The notes: generated from the letters alone by a model not told the origin. Shown: positions 46,642 through 58,139, counted from the first letter of the stretch. The stretch is 64,000 nt of DNA from Triglochin maritima (GCA_963682175.1 OY821771.1:35050201-35114200); one strand, 5' to 3'. Numbers and translations are program-made.

Positions 46642-47915
46642 ATGGCCGAAATTGCATCCACATCCTATGATTCATCTAGACCACCATATTTTGATCGAAC
46701 AAACTATTGTTCATGGAAAGATAAAATGAAAACGTTTTTATCCATGAATTTAAACATGTGGTCCACGATTCAAACTCCATATGAAACACCTAAGTATGAT
46801 TTTAAACAATGGAGTTTAGAATATGAAAAACAAGTCTTTTCAAATGCTAAAGCCATGAATGTGTTATATTGTGCACTTGCAAGTGATCTTTTTAATGTGA
46901 TTTGTTCTTGTTAGAGTGCACATGATATTTGGCAAAGACTTGAAGATCATTTTGGCAACCCTTCACTAAACTCAAGTGAAGATGAATCAACATCAATGGA
47001 TGAAGCTCAAGAAAGATGGGACAAGAACACCTCCACATCTTATTCCTCATCAAGCTCATCCAAATGAGAAGTTTCCCAAAAGAGCTACATGACATTAGAG
47101 GGGGACGAAATCGAGGTATCATCTTGCTCTAGCGATAGTTCTAGGTGTAGTTCAACTAATGGAACATATTCTTTTAAAGAACTACAAGATGCATTTCATG
47201 ATTTAGTTGCTAGATACAAAGTGGTTTGTGAAAGAATCGGCTAGCAAATAAGCAAGCAAATGATCTGCAATGTTTGAATGAATCCATCTTGGATGAGAAA
47301 AATGATTTGCTTGCTAAACTTGACAAAATCACTTTGGAGAATGCGTACTTAGGAGATGAGAATGAAAAATTGAAAAATAAACTCAACTCATCTATTGCAA
47401 TTGATAGTCATATGCTTGAAATTGATAAAAATGACTTGCTTAAGAAACTTGACAAACCTTATCTTGAAAGCAAGAAATTATTGAATGACTTGAATTGCAT
47501 AACCGACAAATGTGTCAAATTAGAGATTCACATGCATCAAACGAATGAAAAGCACACTTCTTTAATTCAAAATCTTAAATGCATAAATGAATCTCTTGTG
47601 CTTAAAAATAGTGAACTAAATGCATCTAATAAAACCTTGATTAATGATTTGCATAAGTTCACAAATGGCAAGAAAAACCTTGATATGCTTTTAGGAAATC
47701 AAAGACAATCCTTACACAAGCATGGTTTAGGCTTTAATGTCATCTATATGAAAAATCATCTTGTTCAAGATAACATAAATGGAAAGCATCATATTTCTGT
47801 GAAAAGAACCTCAAGTGTTTGGGTACCTAAATCAACTTGTATTTGGGTGCCAAAAGTTAAATTGAATGGACCCAAACAAAAATGGGTACCAAAATCTACA
47901 CTTGTAGGTACTTGA
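46642..47915 (+). pseudogene. Copia gag-like protein with coiled-coil extension, broken
   Basis: Starts at 46642 (MAEIASTSYDSSRPPYFDRT, NYCSWKDKMKTFLSM), the classic Copia gag start. A TAG at 46912 interrupts it; the frame continues SAHDIWQRLEDHFGN, then an acidic Ser-rich stretch with another stop. After a frameshift a long coiled-coil segment (47274-47915) has heptad-rich LLAKLDKITLENAYL, LKNKLNSS, LLKKLDKPYLESKKLLNDL and ends in a repeated SVWVPKSTCIWVPKV / KWVPKSTLVGT motif. That coiled-coil plus WVPK ending is typical of SIRE-type Copia gag. No zinc knuckle, protease or pol follows. Confidence 0.7.
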
Positions 47916-48522
47916 GGAGAAAATCGGTGGTGATTGGGCGAGCTTAAGATTCGAATTCAAAACCGGTTGCATCACCGAATGAAGGGTAGAACCAATTCAA
48001 GCTTCAAGTTGGTATAATTTCCTATCCTCTAACTTTTTCGATAAAATTGGTTCTAGTCTAGTCTATATGCTTAATCGACATAAAAATTATTCATTCATTG
48101 CAAATCTTAAATGCTTGAATAACATCCATAGTTTTAGAGTCAAATTTTTTAAATGGATGTAAATAGGGGAAATGAAAACATCACATGCTTAATTGTAGTA
48201 TTTACTTGATGTTAATAGGGGAGAAATAGAAATGAACTTAATTGACAAATCATATTCATATCGATAGGGGGAGCTTAATGAATATCATTTTCTTAGAGTA
48301 ATGAAGTGAAAAATTTAGGGGGAGCAACTTCATTACAAGGCATCCACATTGAACTCAAATCGTATGATTTTTCTTTTATAAATATCATTTTTATGGATGT
48401 CAAAGGGGAGAGATAATTAAAGGGGTAACTTGGAATTTGATCACTAAACTGAACAAAAACTATACAGATCCATAGGGGGAGCATTAATATGCATAGTTAC
48501 ATATAAAAATTCCATGTATTAA
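47916..48522 (+). other. Copia internal 3' non-coding region
   Basis: No coding. It contains several scattered GGGGGAGC / AGGGGAGA purine words (for example 48267, 48319, 48405, 48474), which resemble repeated purine tracts. Confidence 0.6.
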
Positions 48523-48530
48523 GTTATAGT

Positions 48531-49365
48531 TAGGGGTGTCAACGGATCGGATATGGACCGGATATAGGTATATCCATATTCGTATCCGCATGAAATTTAC
48601 GGATTCGGATACGGATACGGATTGTTTGCGGATATGAAAATTCTATATCCGTTCGGATATTTGACGGATTCGGAGCGGATACGGATAATATCCGCATCCG
48701 TAAACATAATTCCCAACCTTATAACATTTTTTTATTTTCACTTAGACAAATTCTTATACATAGTCACATTTATAACTTTATTTGGTTTCAAATATTATTT
48801 TACTTTATCTTAACTTCTAACTCCATATTCTGAAAATGAGAAATATTCAATGCTTGAATAAATGTGATCAGTAGATGTATTTTTATTTGAATAAATAAAT
48901 TTAAAATATATATTCAAAATATAATCACACAATGTTGAAATAGAAATACTTCTAGGTATAATAATGTATTGCATAAGTATATAAAACAAATATGGATATA
49001 AATGTTGAAATACAGATATGTAGTTCCGAAGCGGATATTAATCAGATTAGTACTTTAGGGGTAGTAATTTAGAATAGTTTATATATTTAGGTAATTTATA
49101 GAAAAAAATACCTAACTTATATATCATTAATTTAAAGAATAACTATATATATAATACATATACAAATATAGATGTTGAACTACGGATATTCGATCCCGGA
49201 TCGGATATTATACGGATCGGATGTACTAATAACCATATCCGCTCCACGACTTTACGGATCGGAAACGAATACGGTCTAACGGATATTTTTTCTCGGATCG
49301 AATGTTCAAATTCGAATACGGATACGAAGGGATGCTCGGATATTCGAATATCCACTGACACCCCT
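48531..49365. mobile_element. hAT-type non-autonomous element
   Basis: 835 bp with termini TAGGGGTGTCA and, inverted, TAGGGGTGTCA (perfect over 11 bp). The 8-bp duplication GTTATAGT is perfect (48523-48530 and 49366-49373). The interior ends are rich in GGATACGGATA / CGGATATCC-type words. No protein. It inserted after the Copia element, just upstream of the 3' LTR. Confidence 0.92.
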
Positions 49366-49395
49366 AGTTATAGTTAACATATAGGTTGACATCAT

Positions 49396-49410
49396 CAAAA
49401 AGAGGGAGAT
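49396..49410 (+). other. Polypurine tract of the Copia element
   Basis: AAAAAGAGGGAGAT immediately before the 3' LTR. Confidence 0.75.
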
Positions 49411-50944
49411 TGTTGCCTTTTTGGCATTAATCTATGTTTTGATTATTTAATCAACCTAATCTTAATTATAATCATGTAAAGTAGCACACATATTGCATTG
49501 CATGTATATTGCTTTGTGCTAACCTCTACAGGTGATTAAGACTCAAGGAAGAAAGGAAAATCAAGTCAAGACATGTAATCAAGCTCTTTTGAAGACATGT
49601 ATTTTGTATTTTCTTTGAGTCTTAGGAACTTGTGTAAATTGAGCATACTTAAGCTAAAATCAACTTAAACACACACTAGGTTCCTTATAGAAGTCACACA
49701 CGAAATTTCACATAATTTGGACTTCAATAGATCACCCAAACTTAGACCAGAAAACACTAAACCTGAACCCAAATTGTCTGCCCACTTTCGGTCGACCGGA
49801 AGATCAATTATCCTGTTTGTGTTTTCACTGCCCGGTTTCGTTCGACCGTGTATACTCTTTCGGTCGACCGTGTAAACTTATTTTTCCGACCGTTAGTTTT
49901 GTCGTATATACCCAACGGTCGTATTAAACCAAAAATACCTCATATACTTTTTCATGTATCGGTCGACCGAGGACCTTGTTCGGTCGACCGAATGCCCATC
50001 TCTTGACAAACCCAAATCTCCTGGAGGAAATTGGTTGATCGCTAGACCTTCGCTCGGTCGACCGAATAGCTCATTGTTTGTCAACCCTAAAGTACCTGGT
50101 GCAAATCGGTCGACCGAACCCTATTCGGTGTTCGACCGATCACTTAAGTGTACCTGAGTCTTAGCGTTGGGCGGTCCACCGTTACCTAACCGGTCGACCG
50201 AACTGAGTTCAAAACTGTCATACGGTCAACCGTTCAGACCAATCCGGTCGACCGAATTAACTCAGAATTGGGTCCTGCGAGTTTCTGTTTTGTGTATCCT
50301 ACACCAACACTCATCCAATCAACCCTAACGGCTATATACTCTCTAATGCCTATATAAAGAGTTGTAAAACACATTTTAACACAACTCTCCCACTACTACT
50401 TGTCCAATACGTTAGAGAGAAACTCCTAAGCTCAAATTTCCCCAATCACACACTCTAAGCCTAAATTCCACACCTTTGATCATAGCCAAACCATACTCAA
50501 AGTGTGCTCAATATTTAGAGCGTGTTGTCCCACTCATTTGTTGTGCAAAGGAAGCAAGGGTCTTGGTGAAAGTCCAAGACACAAGTATAGACTTCGGTGA
50601 GAGCCCGAAGTGATCCTCTCGGATTGTGAGAGGAGGAGCCAAGCTCGGCGAGGGTTGTTCGCGAGCTTGAAGAATTGTAAAGGTGTTCTCTTCCAGCCTG
50701 GAATGGGGAGTGGTTAGTGAAGTCGTGAGCGGAGCTCGGTGATCCGAGCAGAGTTTGCAAGAGAGGACTAGGACCCGGGTGGGGTGCCAAACCTCTATAA
50801 AAATCCCCCGAATCCATCGTGGTTTGCTTTACTTACTAGTCTTTGTTTTAAATTCCGCTGCATCATTATTTGACTTGTAAGTAGAGTTTGTTTAGGACTT
50901 AAAGTTATTAGAGATTGTGGACCCATAACCCACACGATCCTACA
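49411..50944 (+). repeat. 3' LTR of the Copia element
   Basis: 1534 bp. It lacks a short piece of the first palindrome region found in the 5' LTR and carries scattered base changes, so this insertion is older than the Gypsy element at 2.6-9.9 kb. Confidence 0.9.
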
Positions 50945-51132
50945 ATCTCGACCCGGAACGAAGATCGAATAGTGGAACCGCAAGTGGGGCTCAGAGGACT
51001 AGGACCGGGTGCAGTGTCGAACCTCTCTAATTCCGACGTCCAATTGTGGTTTGCATGTTTATCTCCTTAATCCCTTAATTACCATTTTAATTCCGCACTT
51101 AGATCGTAATTAGAGGGTCATCAATTCTAACA
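50945..51132 (+). mobile_element. Diverged Copia LTR, right part
   Basis: Continues 43764-45031 after the inserted element and ends near AATTCTAACA. The flanking phrase AAAAACTGATATAATTCATA occurs outside both parts (about 43731 and 51174), suggesting a further relic or duplication around this locus. Confidence 0.65.
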
Positions 51133-52370
51133 ATTACCACATAAGTTATGTAGTCAAATTGCATAAGTCATCAAAAACTGATATAATTCATAAAATATTT
51201 TGTATATCTTATCTTATTTTGTGCTCAAGAGTAAAGACCACACACTCAAATTTCAAGACTTCTAATTTTATATTTGTTGGAGTCTTAAGTTTTATGCACA
51301 CTTGATGCACAAAAAAGAACTTCATGGAAATTCAGACGACCAGACACTCAACTGTTGACTGTTAAGTCCTTATGGTTTTTTTTCTCAAATGCAATATTTG
51401 TATGTTTGTCCTACTGCCGATCGACCAAACTTGGTTTCAATGTCTATCCAAATACTTTATGCTCAACAGATATAGATGATGTTTGATTACTAGCATATCA
51501 TACAATGCATTTATGTTATATATCTTTTATTTTGTCCCATATTTGTACTACTTGGATATTTGTTTTTTACATTTTAGGGTTTAGGTAATAAAGAAGAAAA
51601 ATGAAGCAAAAATGACCTAAATGCATAAAGAAAGAACTGATTTGGAAGCAATATGGTCATGTTTGTAATGGTCAATGACCGTATTGCAAGTCAAGATGAA
51701 CCTAGGTGAAAACCTGGAGGGACCTGATCGTAAAGAAAATATGTTTGTTGCAAAAGTCAATAATCTCATGAACCTGATGAGTAATTCAACAATTAAAACC
51801 GAACTGGCTCGCACCAACGGCTCCGGGTCCACCACACATGCTAAATTGGTGAACATAAGTTGTTAGTGACATTTAAGGTTGATCCGACCCAAACGATCGA
51901 CCAGTAGCGGATCCAAAGCCACCACTGGCTGATCCAATTGGGTGTGTGACACCTGAATTTCTCCAGCGGGTCGAGTATTAGGTTTGAGTACTCCGGAGCA
52001 TCCAGATCTGATTTACAATCGTCTGATTACGTCGAGATTAATCCAAACCTTCCAATATTCTATAAATACACTTGTAACCTTTCTTTCCTTCTTCCTTCCT
52101 TCTTCCTCTTCTCTCCCTCGTTATAGTAGGTTTATTTTTTGTTTTAGTAGTTAAATAGGTGGAGAAGAAACCTTGTAATATTTTATCCATTAATCAAGTT
52201 TTGATATCATGTTATTTACATGATAAGGAATGACGAGGTGAGGATAAGATTGAAGTAGATAATGAGAGAAGATTACATGTCAGCATGTGGTGTCTTTGTC
52301 ATTATCTTGAGTAATATTTTGTATATTTTAATGATAGTCATAAATTTTAATCTATGTGGAAACACACTTA
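51133..52370. other. LTR-like relics, no gene
   Basis: 51200-51450 again resembles a diverged Copia LTR (CACACTCAAATTTCAAGACTT, GGACGAC-type words). A promoter-like TCTATAAATACACTTG lies at about 52060. No coding domain recognised. Confidence 0.45.
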
Positions 52371-54662
52371 GACAATCCGTAACCATGACCCAGACGATCT
52401 GGTCATGAGTTTTCTCTTTCTCTCTCTCTCTCTCTTTTACATCAGGTTTCTCTCTCCCCAACCCACTTTCTTCTCTTTCCTACATTATTCACCTTTTAAC
52501 CACAACCTACCAAAACCTACCTCTCTCCTCCACATCGTCTTTTATTTCTACTAACTTTTATTCTATTCCTAAATCAATTATATTTACCCAAAACATTAAT
52601 AATTCAAACAAATATATATTAATTAGAAAATAACTATTTTTATCAATAAAAAACAAAATACATATTTATTTAAACCATTGTACGTAACGCAATACAATAA
52701 AATATTACATTACCTAAATTTCATTAAAATGAAAATGCATACTAATAAAAAATAATTAATTTGCGGTTCCCCCGAATCGTTGTCATATGTGCTCAATCAA
52801 AGCAGATCAAACGAGGATGACGTGATCAAACAAGCTCATCAAATTTACGAGCGTGAGACCAACACCGCCTTTCAGTACTCCCACGCCTGGAAAATCCTGA
52901 AACAATACCCGAAGTGGAGTTCCTTGGTCTCCGTACGCACTCAGTACCTTCGAAGTCACTTGGGAGGGGTACGTACTCCGACCACACAATCCTCTGGGTC
53001 CTCCAATAAACGAAGTTGTACTGACCCATTTAGCTCTGGGTCCTCCACTAAACAGAGTCGAACGAAGTCATCCGAAGAGGAACGCCATGAAAGCTCGTCT
53101 CCTAATTTTCCTATGACAATCCATGAATTTATATGTTTAAACGTTTTATAAATAACCGCAAGTGCACCGCCGCGATGAAGCGGTGACAAGTACGGGTCGA
53201 TCCGCAGGGAGGTGAGTACCCTCTGGTTTTTCGGAAATCAATTGGCAAATAAAGGGAGAAAAAAATGTGATTATGCTAAAGATAGACTACACTATATTAG
53301 GAAGTAAGAAATGCGAAAGAAAGCAACAAAAGATTGGAAATCAGAAAAAGAAACCCCTAATGAGTGGAGTGTGTGCACATATGAAGTGAAATATATGATG
53401 AATGATGCATGTAAGCATGTATGTGTGTGTGTCATGCATAGGAAGTGTCTAAAAATGTGGCAAAACCTATCAATCCATTCACACAATGTATAGACAATTA
53501 CTACTTGATTATCATAAGGTTAGGCTAAGCATGAGAAGTGTCTAAAGATATGGCAAAACTCATCAAAAACCATAAACTCATGTGAAAACAAAAGTAAGCA
53601 TGGGAGGTGTCTAAATGTTATGGCAAAACTCATCAAAACAAAGTTTCTTCAATCAATCAAGCAAACACAAATACAAACACATAACTAACATGTAGCATAT
53701 TAAATAGGAATTTTCAGCCAATAAACATGAGAAAACTAAGCATGAGAAGTGTCTAAATCTTATGGCAAAACCCATCAAAATTTCCTAACATGTAGATGAT
53801 TAAAATATACCCAATGAACATACGAAACATGCAAGTCTACACAATCAAAAATTCATCAAACATCCAAACTTCACAATATATATGAACATTATTCTAACAA
53901 TTAAACTAAAGAAGAAAGGAAACATTCTAACTACTTTAACCTACAATCAAAGAAATAAAACTAAGATAATCATGCATGTGATGCATTGCATACATTGCAT
54001 CATATGTCTTTCATTTAGATTAATTTTATATCAATAAATGCTACTAAGGTATGTGTTTAGTCTTATTTACAGAATACAAGGACCCGAATGCAAATTACCC
54101 ATATCCCGAGTATAAACGCGTGCAAGAGACTCATTTCTATCATAAAGACCAAGTTCAAGATTATCGGGGTTCAAATTGAAGTTCATCCAAGCATAAAAGC
54201 ATTCAAAGACCTAATTACAAAAAAGGCCAAGGACATAATCACAAAAGTAGTCAGGGACTTAATTGCAAAAAGCCGAGGACCCGACTGCAAATTACAAGTA
54301 CCAAAATATTATTTTGGAGAAGTTCTAAAGAAAAATCAACTTGGATCTCCAAATATATGAAGAAATAAATTCGGAGCTCAAAAGAAAGGAAAGAAATCAA
54401 TCCAGACGCGCAAAGGATATTTCAATCATACCATAAACACACAGGAAAAATCCGGATCCAATCAGAGCTAATATTGCGGCGTTTCCGCCGCATATTACAT
54501 GCAACTTGCGGCGAAAACGCCGCACCCCTTTCGATCCGTGGCCCCGGATTTTGTCCAGTCGTGTCATGACGCGTGTACTTTCCTATTTTATACTTGGGTC
54601 CCTTGTATCGGCTATAAATAGCCCTGAAACGATGTTGTAGAGGAGTTGGTTGTTTTATTCCA

Positions 54663-55793
54663 CCGGTAACTAGACTCGGTCTCATCCTGCAAAATCGCAT
54701 ATCCAACGAGGAAATTCATGTTTGTTGGAGTAACCCCAACCATCTCAAACAAAGGCATCTTGTACTTGTTCGTCTTATACGTCGAATCCATACAGATTAC
54801 GAATGGGTATGTACGCAACAACAGAACTGAAGTCGGATGTGCCAAAAATGCGTAAGTCAAGACATTAGTTTCTTCATCTGCCACAATCCAATGCAAATAC
54901 TTATGCTGCACTGCCTCCCTGAGAAACTGCTGCGCGGGATTCCTGTCTTCAGATTTCGTCCTCCTCATGTACTCTCTGAAGTTGTAAATGTGCCTTTGAT
55001 TCGGATTATCGTCCGGAAATTTCTTCTTTAACGCCAACAAAATGTTACGGGGTCTTGCTTGTGCCTCTGTCATATCACGAACAATTTCCTTTGCCCCAGC
55101 ACTAAGTCCGCTGACCTGTCGGTGACCATCTGAATAAACTGCCAATGGGTGGTTGTGCTGCTCATAGATGCTACTAGAATCAATAACCCATCCATCACGA
55201 TCTCGTCGCTCCACAACTTTTACCAAAAACCGACAACCGCAACCTTTTCTTTTCGTATTCTTTCGCAGTGCAATACTTGTATCACGAGAACTCATCTCAC
55301 GTCTGCGATCGCATCTGAGGTAACAATCCATCCGGTTATCTGCTTTTGGTTTGTATGATTATAAGTGCAAAAAAAATCCGGCTCCTAGTGCAACTTTTTT
55401 GTAAATATTTGTTTACTGTCAAAAAGCTCATTGTAATCTACTCCATCACCACCGAAATCTTGCAACGGAACCTGGAAAAATTGAATTTAACAGAAAATTA
55501 AAAAAAATTAAAAAAAAAACAGGCGTCTGTCTAAGACGCCTCCACCTAGGCGTCTGACTAACACGCCTCCACATACGTGGAGGCGTGTTAGACAGACGCT
55601 TCCACCTTTGTGGAGGCGTCCACCGAAGCCGCCTCCACATAGGTGGAGGCGTCGGGCTAAACCGCCTCCACCCTTGTGGAGGCGGCTTATCCAGACGCCT
55701 CCACCTTGGTGGAGGCGGCTTATCCAGACGCCCGAGTCGGGAAAAAAATTCCGCCCCCATTACCTCGCCGGATTCAGGTGCTTCGCCAGACAT
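54663..55793 (-). pseudogene. Truncated MULE transposase
   Basis: Exon 1 starts at 55793 (MSGEAPESGEVMGAEFF) and runs through a repetitive Arg/Pro/Trp segment (RRLDKPPPPRWRRLDKPPPQ) to about 55470. Exon 2 (VPLQDFGGDGVDYNELFDSK) starts near 55471 after an AG. The main frame from 55331 reads CYLRCDRRREMSSRDTSIAL, KGCGCRFLVKVVERRDRDG, NPNQRHIYNFREYMRRTKSE, VICMDSTYKTNKYKM and breaks off at ESSYRW (54663). It is close to the copy at 35.5 kb, and has Trp-rich repeats where that copy has a short GRLSQTP. It lacks the second and third catalytic residues. Confidence 0.75.
55522..55735. repeat. Tandem GGTGGAGGC palindrome array in MULE exon 1
   Basis: About six units of 36-39 bp, each with a palindrome of the type GCCTCCACC-n-GGTGGAGGC. 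On the minus strand they encode repeats of (R/W)RRL..TPP.(R/M)W. Related GC-rich units are found in the other copy at 43124-43260 and 41905-41946. Confidence 0.75.
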
Positions 55794-57188
55794 TTTCGTG
55801 GTGTTGGTACTAGGAATGTGAGTAAAATTGAGTCAAACACCTTGTTTAAAGACACGGAACGAAATCGGTATTAATTGATTTGTTAAGGGCAAAAAGGTCT
55901 TTTTGGGGCGATTTAAGTAGTTTTCCGGCGACGAATAGTAGTTCCCTTATTTTATGTTTTTAGTTTTCTTTTGTAGTTTCTCTAGGACCCCTTCTCCTTC
56001 CCTTCATCCATGAGTTTCTAACTCTCTCCAAAGGGTGGGGGTGATGGATTTAGGGTGATGAGAAGAAGAATGATGTTATTATTTTAATTCGAGTTATTAT
56101 ATTTTGATTACTTGAGTTTATGTTGAATCATTTATCATGTAATGCTTTATAACTAATGTGATTTATTATAAGTTTCAGATTTCTCTAAACAAAACCCGAC
56201 ATCTAAACCTCCACCCGCTGGACTCTCATCCATCTTTGCTTTATTTTTAATTTGTTTTTGTTGTTCTTGCTTTAGAAATTAAAAATTCCAAAAATCTCAA
56301 ACCAACCTTATTTCTCTTTCTTTCCTTAATCGAAAATCACGAAAATAACAATATCTCTCCCTCCTTGTGTTCGACCCGTACTTGCCACCGTGCACTTGCG
56401 GTATAAATTAAATTCTCATCAACATGCATAAAGAAAACAACATAAGAAGAAAACAATGGAAAATTATTTTATTAAATAACTCACATTACTAGCAACATTT
56501 TTCTCCACCTTGAGATTTTGCTCCAAAGCTTACTCCAAATAGAGAGAATGCCACCAAGCAATGGGTGAATACAATAGAATGTGAAGAGTTCTATTTATAA
56601 CCATAGAAAAAGGTAATCCGGGACAATCACCTGGTATGAGACTAAACAAATACCAGAAATATACTAAATACACACTAATACGCGACCAGACGAAATCTTA
56701 GCGGATCCGGATCAAAACAGACCGCTAATCAGCGGTCTATATGGTTCGGATCACGCTGGATTTTCTTCTGGGCTTTTCTGGATGACTTTGCTTGTCTTTG
56801 ATGCATCTATATGTCAATCATTATATCACATCATGAACCTCGTCTTACCGGTATAAAAAGAAACAAAAAGAAAGGTAAACTGGTAGTAGAGGATCAAAAA
56901 GCGTACGCTACAAGCCTAGCTGCTCGTCTTGCTGAACACGCCATTGTAAAAGATAAAGAAGTCAAATATAGAGAACGCAAGTTAGAGTTTCAAAAACAAC
57001 GTGCTAGGGACAAACTCTATGAGATATACCTACAACTACTGAAGGTTAAAGAGTTGGGTTTAATGATTGAGGAGGGCTAGCCAATGTACTCAGACGACCA
57101 AGTCGACGACCCGGTCGTAATGACCAGGTCGTCGCCCCCTATTATGATCGGGTCATCCCGCGCATGACGACCCCCGTTAAAGATGGTC

Positions 57189-58135
57189 TTAAGATAATTG
57201 TCATTATAGATGTCCATATTAATTCATGAGAGCGTAATTGTACACACACGTGTCACACATCTACATTGTTGCATGTATTCTTCACCTCTTATGAGATTAG
57301 TCGTCTTTATTGTACAAATTGTAATTAATGTAATTTAGCGTAGATACACTCACTCACTCTTCATTTTCTTCCCACACTCAAATATGATCAACGACGACCT
57401 ACACTCGCTCCTCGTGAACATGACCCACACCTGTCGTGTTTCGACGGGACATGCACATGTGGTTTTTAACTTTTAAATCACCAACAACGCTACTTTGTTG
57501 GTTAATCCATTCGAATATCCAATCTTCTCTCAGATGTGATTCTCCTTTGACGTAGACAAAAATTGAAATTCCATTCGAATATCCAATCTTCTCTCAGATG
57601 GTTTCTTGACTATTCTCAACCCGTAACAACAAACCACATGTCGTACAACCGTTAAGACACTTCTCAATGTATATATAAAATAATGGTTGATGGAAGTAAT
57701 CACACTTGTTGATCCGGATGTCCGAATGGTCACCGGATGGTCGTTTATGTTGAACAGGTCTCAATCCATTCCTTATTGATTTCTAAACAAGAAATATCAA
57801 TTTGATCCATCGGAAGGACAAATTAGAAATACTTTTGATCATGAACATCAAATGATTGTGATGGATGACTTCTTTATCGACCACCCAACAAGCTTGATTT
57901 TTTTACCACGACCAACGCATACATCAGACGGTATTAGTCGTTCCATATGGGAAACAGATTGTCCCAAGTTTTGTGATTTGTCGACACTCAACTACTTCAG
58001 CTACCTACAAACGACTATATTGAGTTTGAAATCTATAAATACCCCTGTAAAAGAGTTTAACAACTACCACGAAACATTCAATTAGTGTCGACTTTTTTCT
58101 CTGAAGTTCTCAAGCTCTTTTACTCTCAATAACTC
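57189..58135. other. Intergenic; one long direct repeat
   Basis: No gene. A direct repeat of about 30 bp, beginning CCATTCGAATATCCAATC, occurs at 57508 and 57572. ATCTATAAATACCCCTG at about 58030 looks like a promoter TATA box of an LTR or gene remnant. Confidence 0.5.
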
Positions 58136-58139
58136 CTCA

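Larger units (their letters stand above)
45032..50944 (+). mobile_element. Copia-type LTR retrotransposon, pol-less
   Basis: 5913 bp. LTRs 45032-46590 and 49411-50944 start TGTTG and end CCTACA. The duplication ATCTC is perfect (45027-45031 and 50945-50949). Primer site TTTGGTATCAGAG follows the 5' LTR and purine tract AAAAAGAGGGAGA precedes the 3' LTR. The interior (2.8 kb) codes only for a gag-like protein and a coiled-coil protein; no integrase or reverse transcriptase is present. A hAT element (835 bp) sits near the 3' end. The element inserted into a related, older LTR. Confidence 0.9.
54663..55944 (-). mobile_element. MULE fragment, second copy of the composite family
   Basis: The right terminus (55944-55906) matches the TIR of the 35.2-43.5 kb element. 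Reading from it come the start exon, a palindromic repeat array, and the transposase N-terminal half; the rest and the other TIR are deleted at the border with the LTR. Confidence 0.75.
53979..56421 (+). mobile_element. Solo LTR of Gypsy family A, interrupted by MULE fragment
   Basis: Left part 53979 to about 54662, right part 55945-56421. Together they align with the solo LTR at 41947-43123. It starts TGATGCATTGCA, ends AATTCTCATCA, and has TATA box GGCTATAAATAGCC at about 54610. Flanks GCATG / ACATG agree in 4 of 5 bases. About 25 bp of LTR between the two parts is missing. Confidence 0.8.
53134..56805 (-). mobile_element. LTR family B (solo LTR), interrupted by LTR A
   Basis: Inserted in the NAM-associated gene. 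Plus-strand limits are TGTTTAAACG at 53134 and GATGCA ending at 56805. The hexamer TATATG occurs at both outer borders, so exact ends shift by a few bases. Near 53155 it has AACCGCAAGTGCACCG, which resembles the family A LTR start, so it belongs to a related Gypsy type. Four copies of a GTGTCTAAA...TATGGCAAAACTCATC block occur at about 53440-53780. Confidence 0.6.
52729..57080 (+). pseudogene. NAM-associated protein of Harbinger-like copy 2, split by LTR insertions
   Basis: Part 1 (52729-53133) starts MKMHTNKK with a stop at codon 9, then DVIKQAHQIYERETNTAFQY, SHAWKILKQYPKWSSLVSVR, a Ser-rich duplication with two SSGSS(N/T)K(R/Q)S units, and ends NFPMTIHEFI. Part 2 (56806-57080) resumes RLTGIKRNKKKGKLVVEDQK, AYATSLAARLAEHAIV, KDKEVKYRERKLEFQKQRAR and ends KELGLMIEEG-stop. 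The order is the same as in copy 1 (27145-28027). Apart from the early stop both parts are clean, so the decay is mainly the insertion. Probable role in the source element: DNA-binding partner of a Harbinger transposase. Confidence 0.7.
52371..57188 (+). mobile_element. Harbinger-like non-autonomous element, copy 2, with nested insertions
   Basis: The left end is TTA + GACAATCCGTAACC (52368-52384). The right end, inverted, is GACCATCTTTAACG followed outside by TTA (57189-57191). The 3-bp TTA duplication and related ends match copy 1 at 26816. The interior gene is the same as in copy 1 and is split by LTR sequences (about 53134-56805). Without these the element would be about 1.1 kb. No transposase is present, so it needs a partner element. 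Confidence 0.75.
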
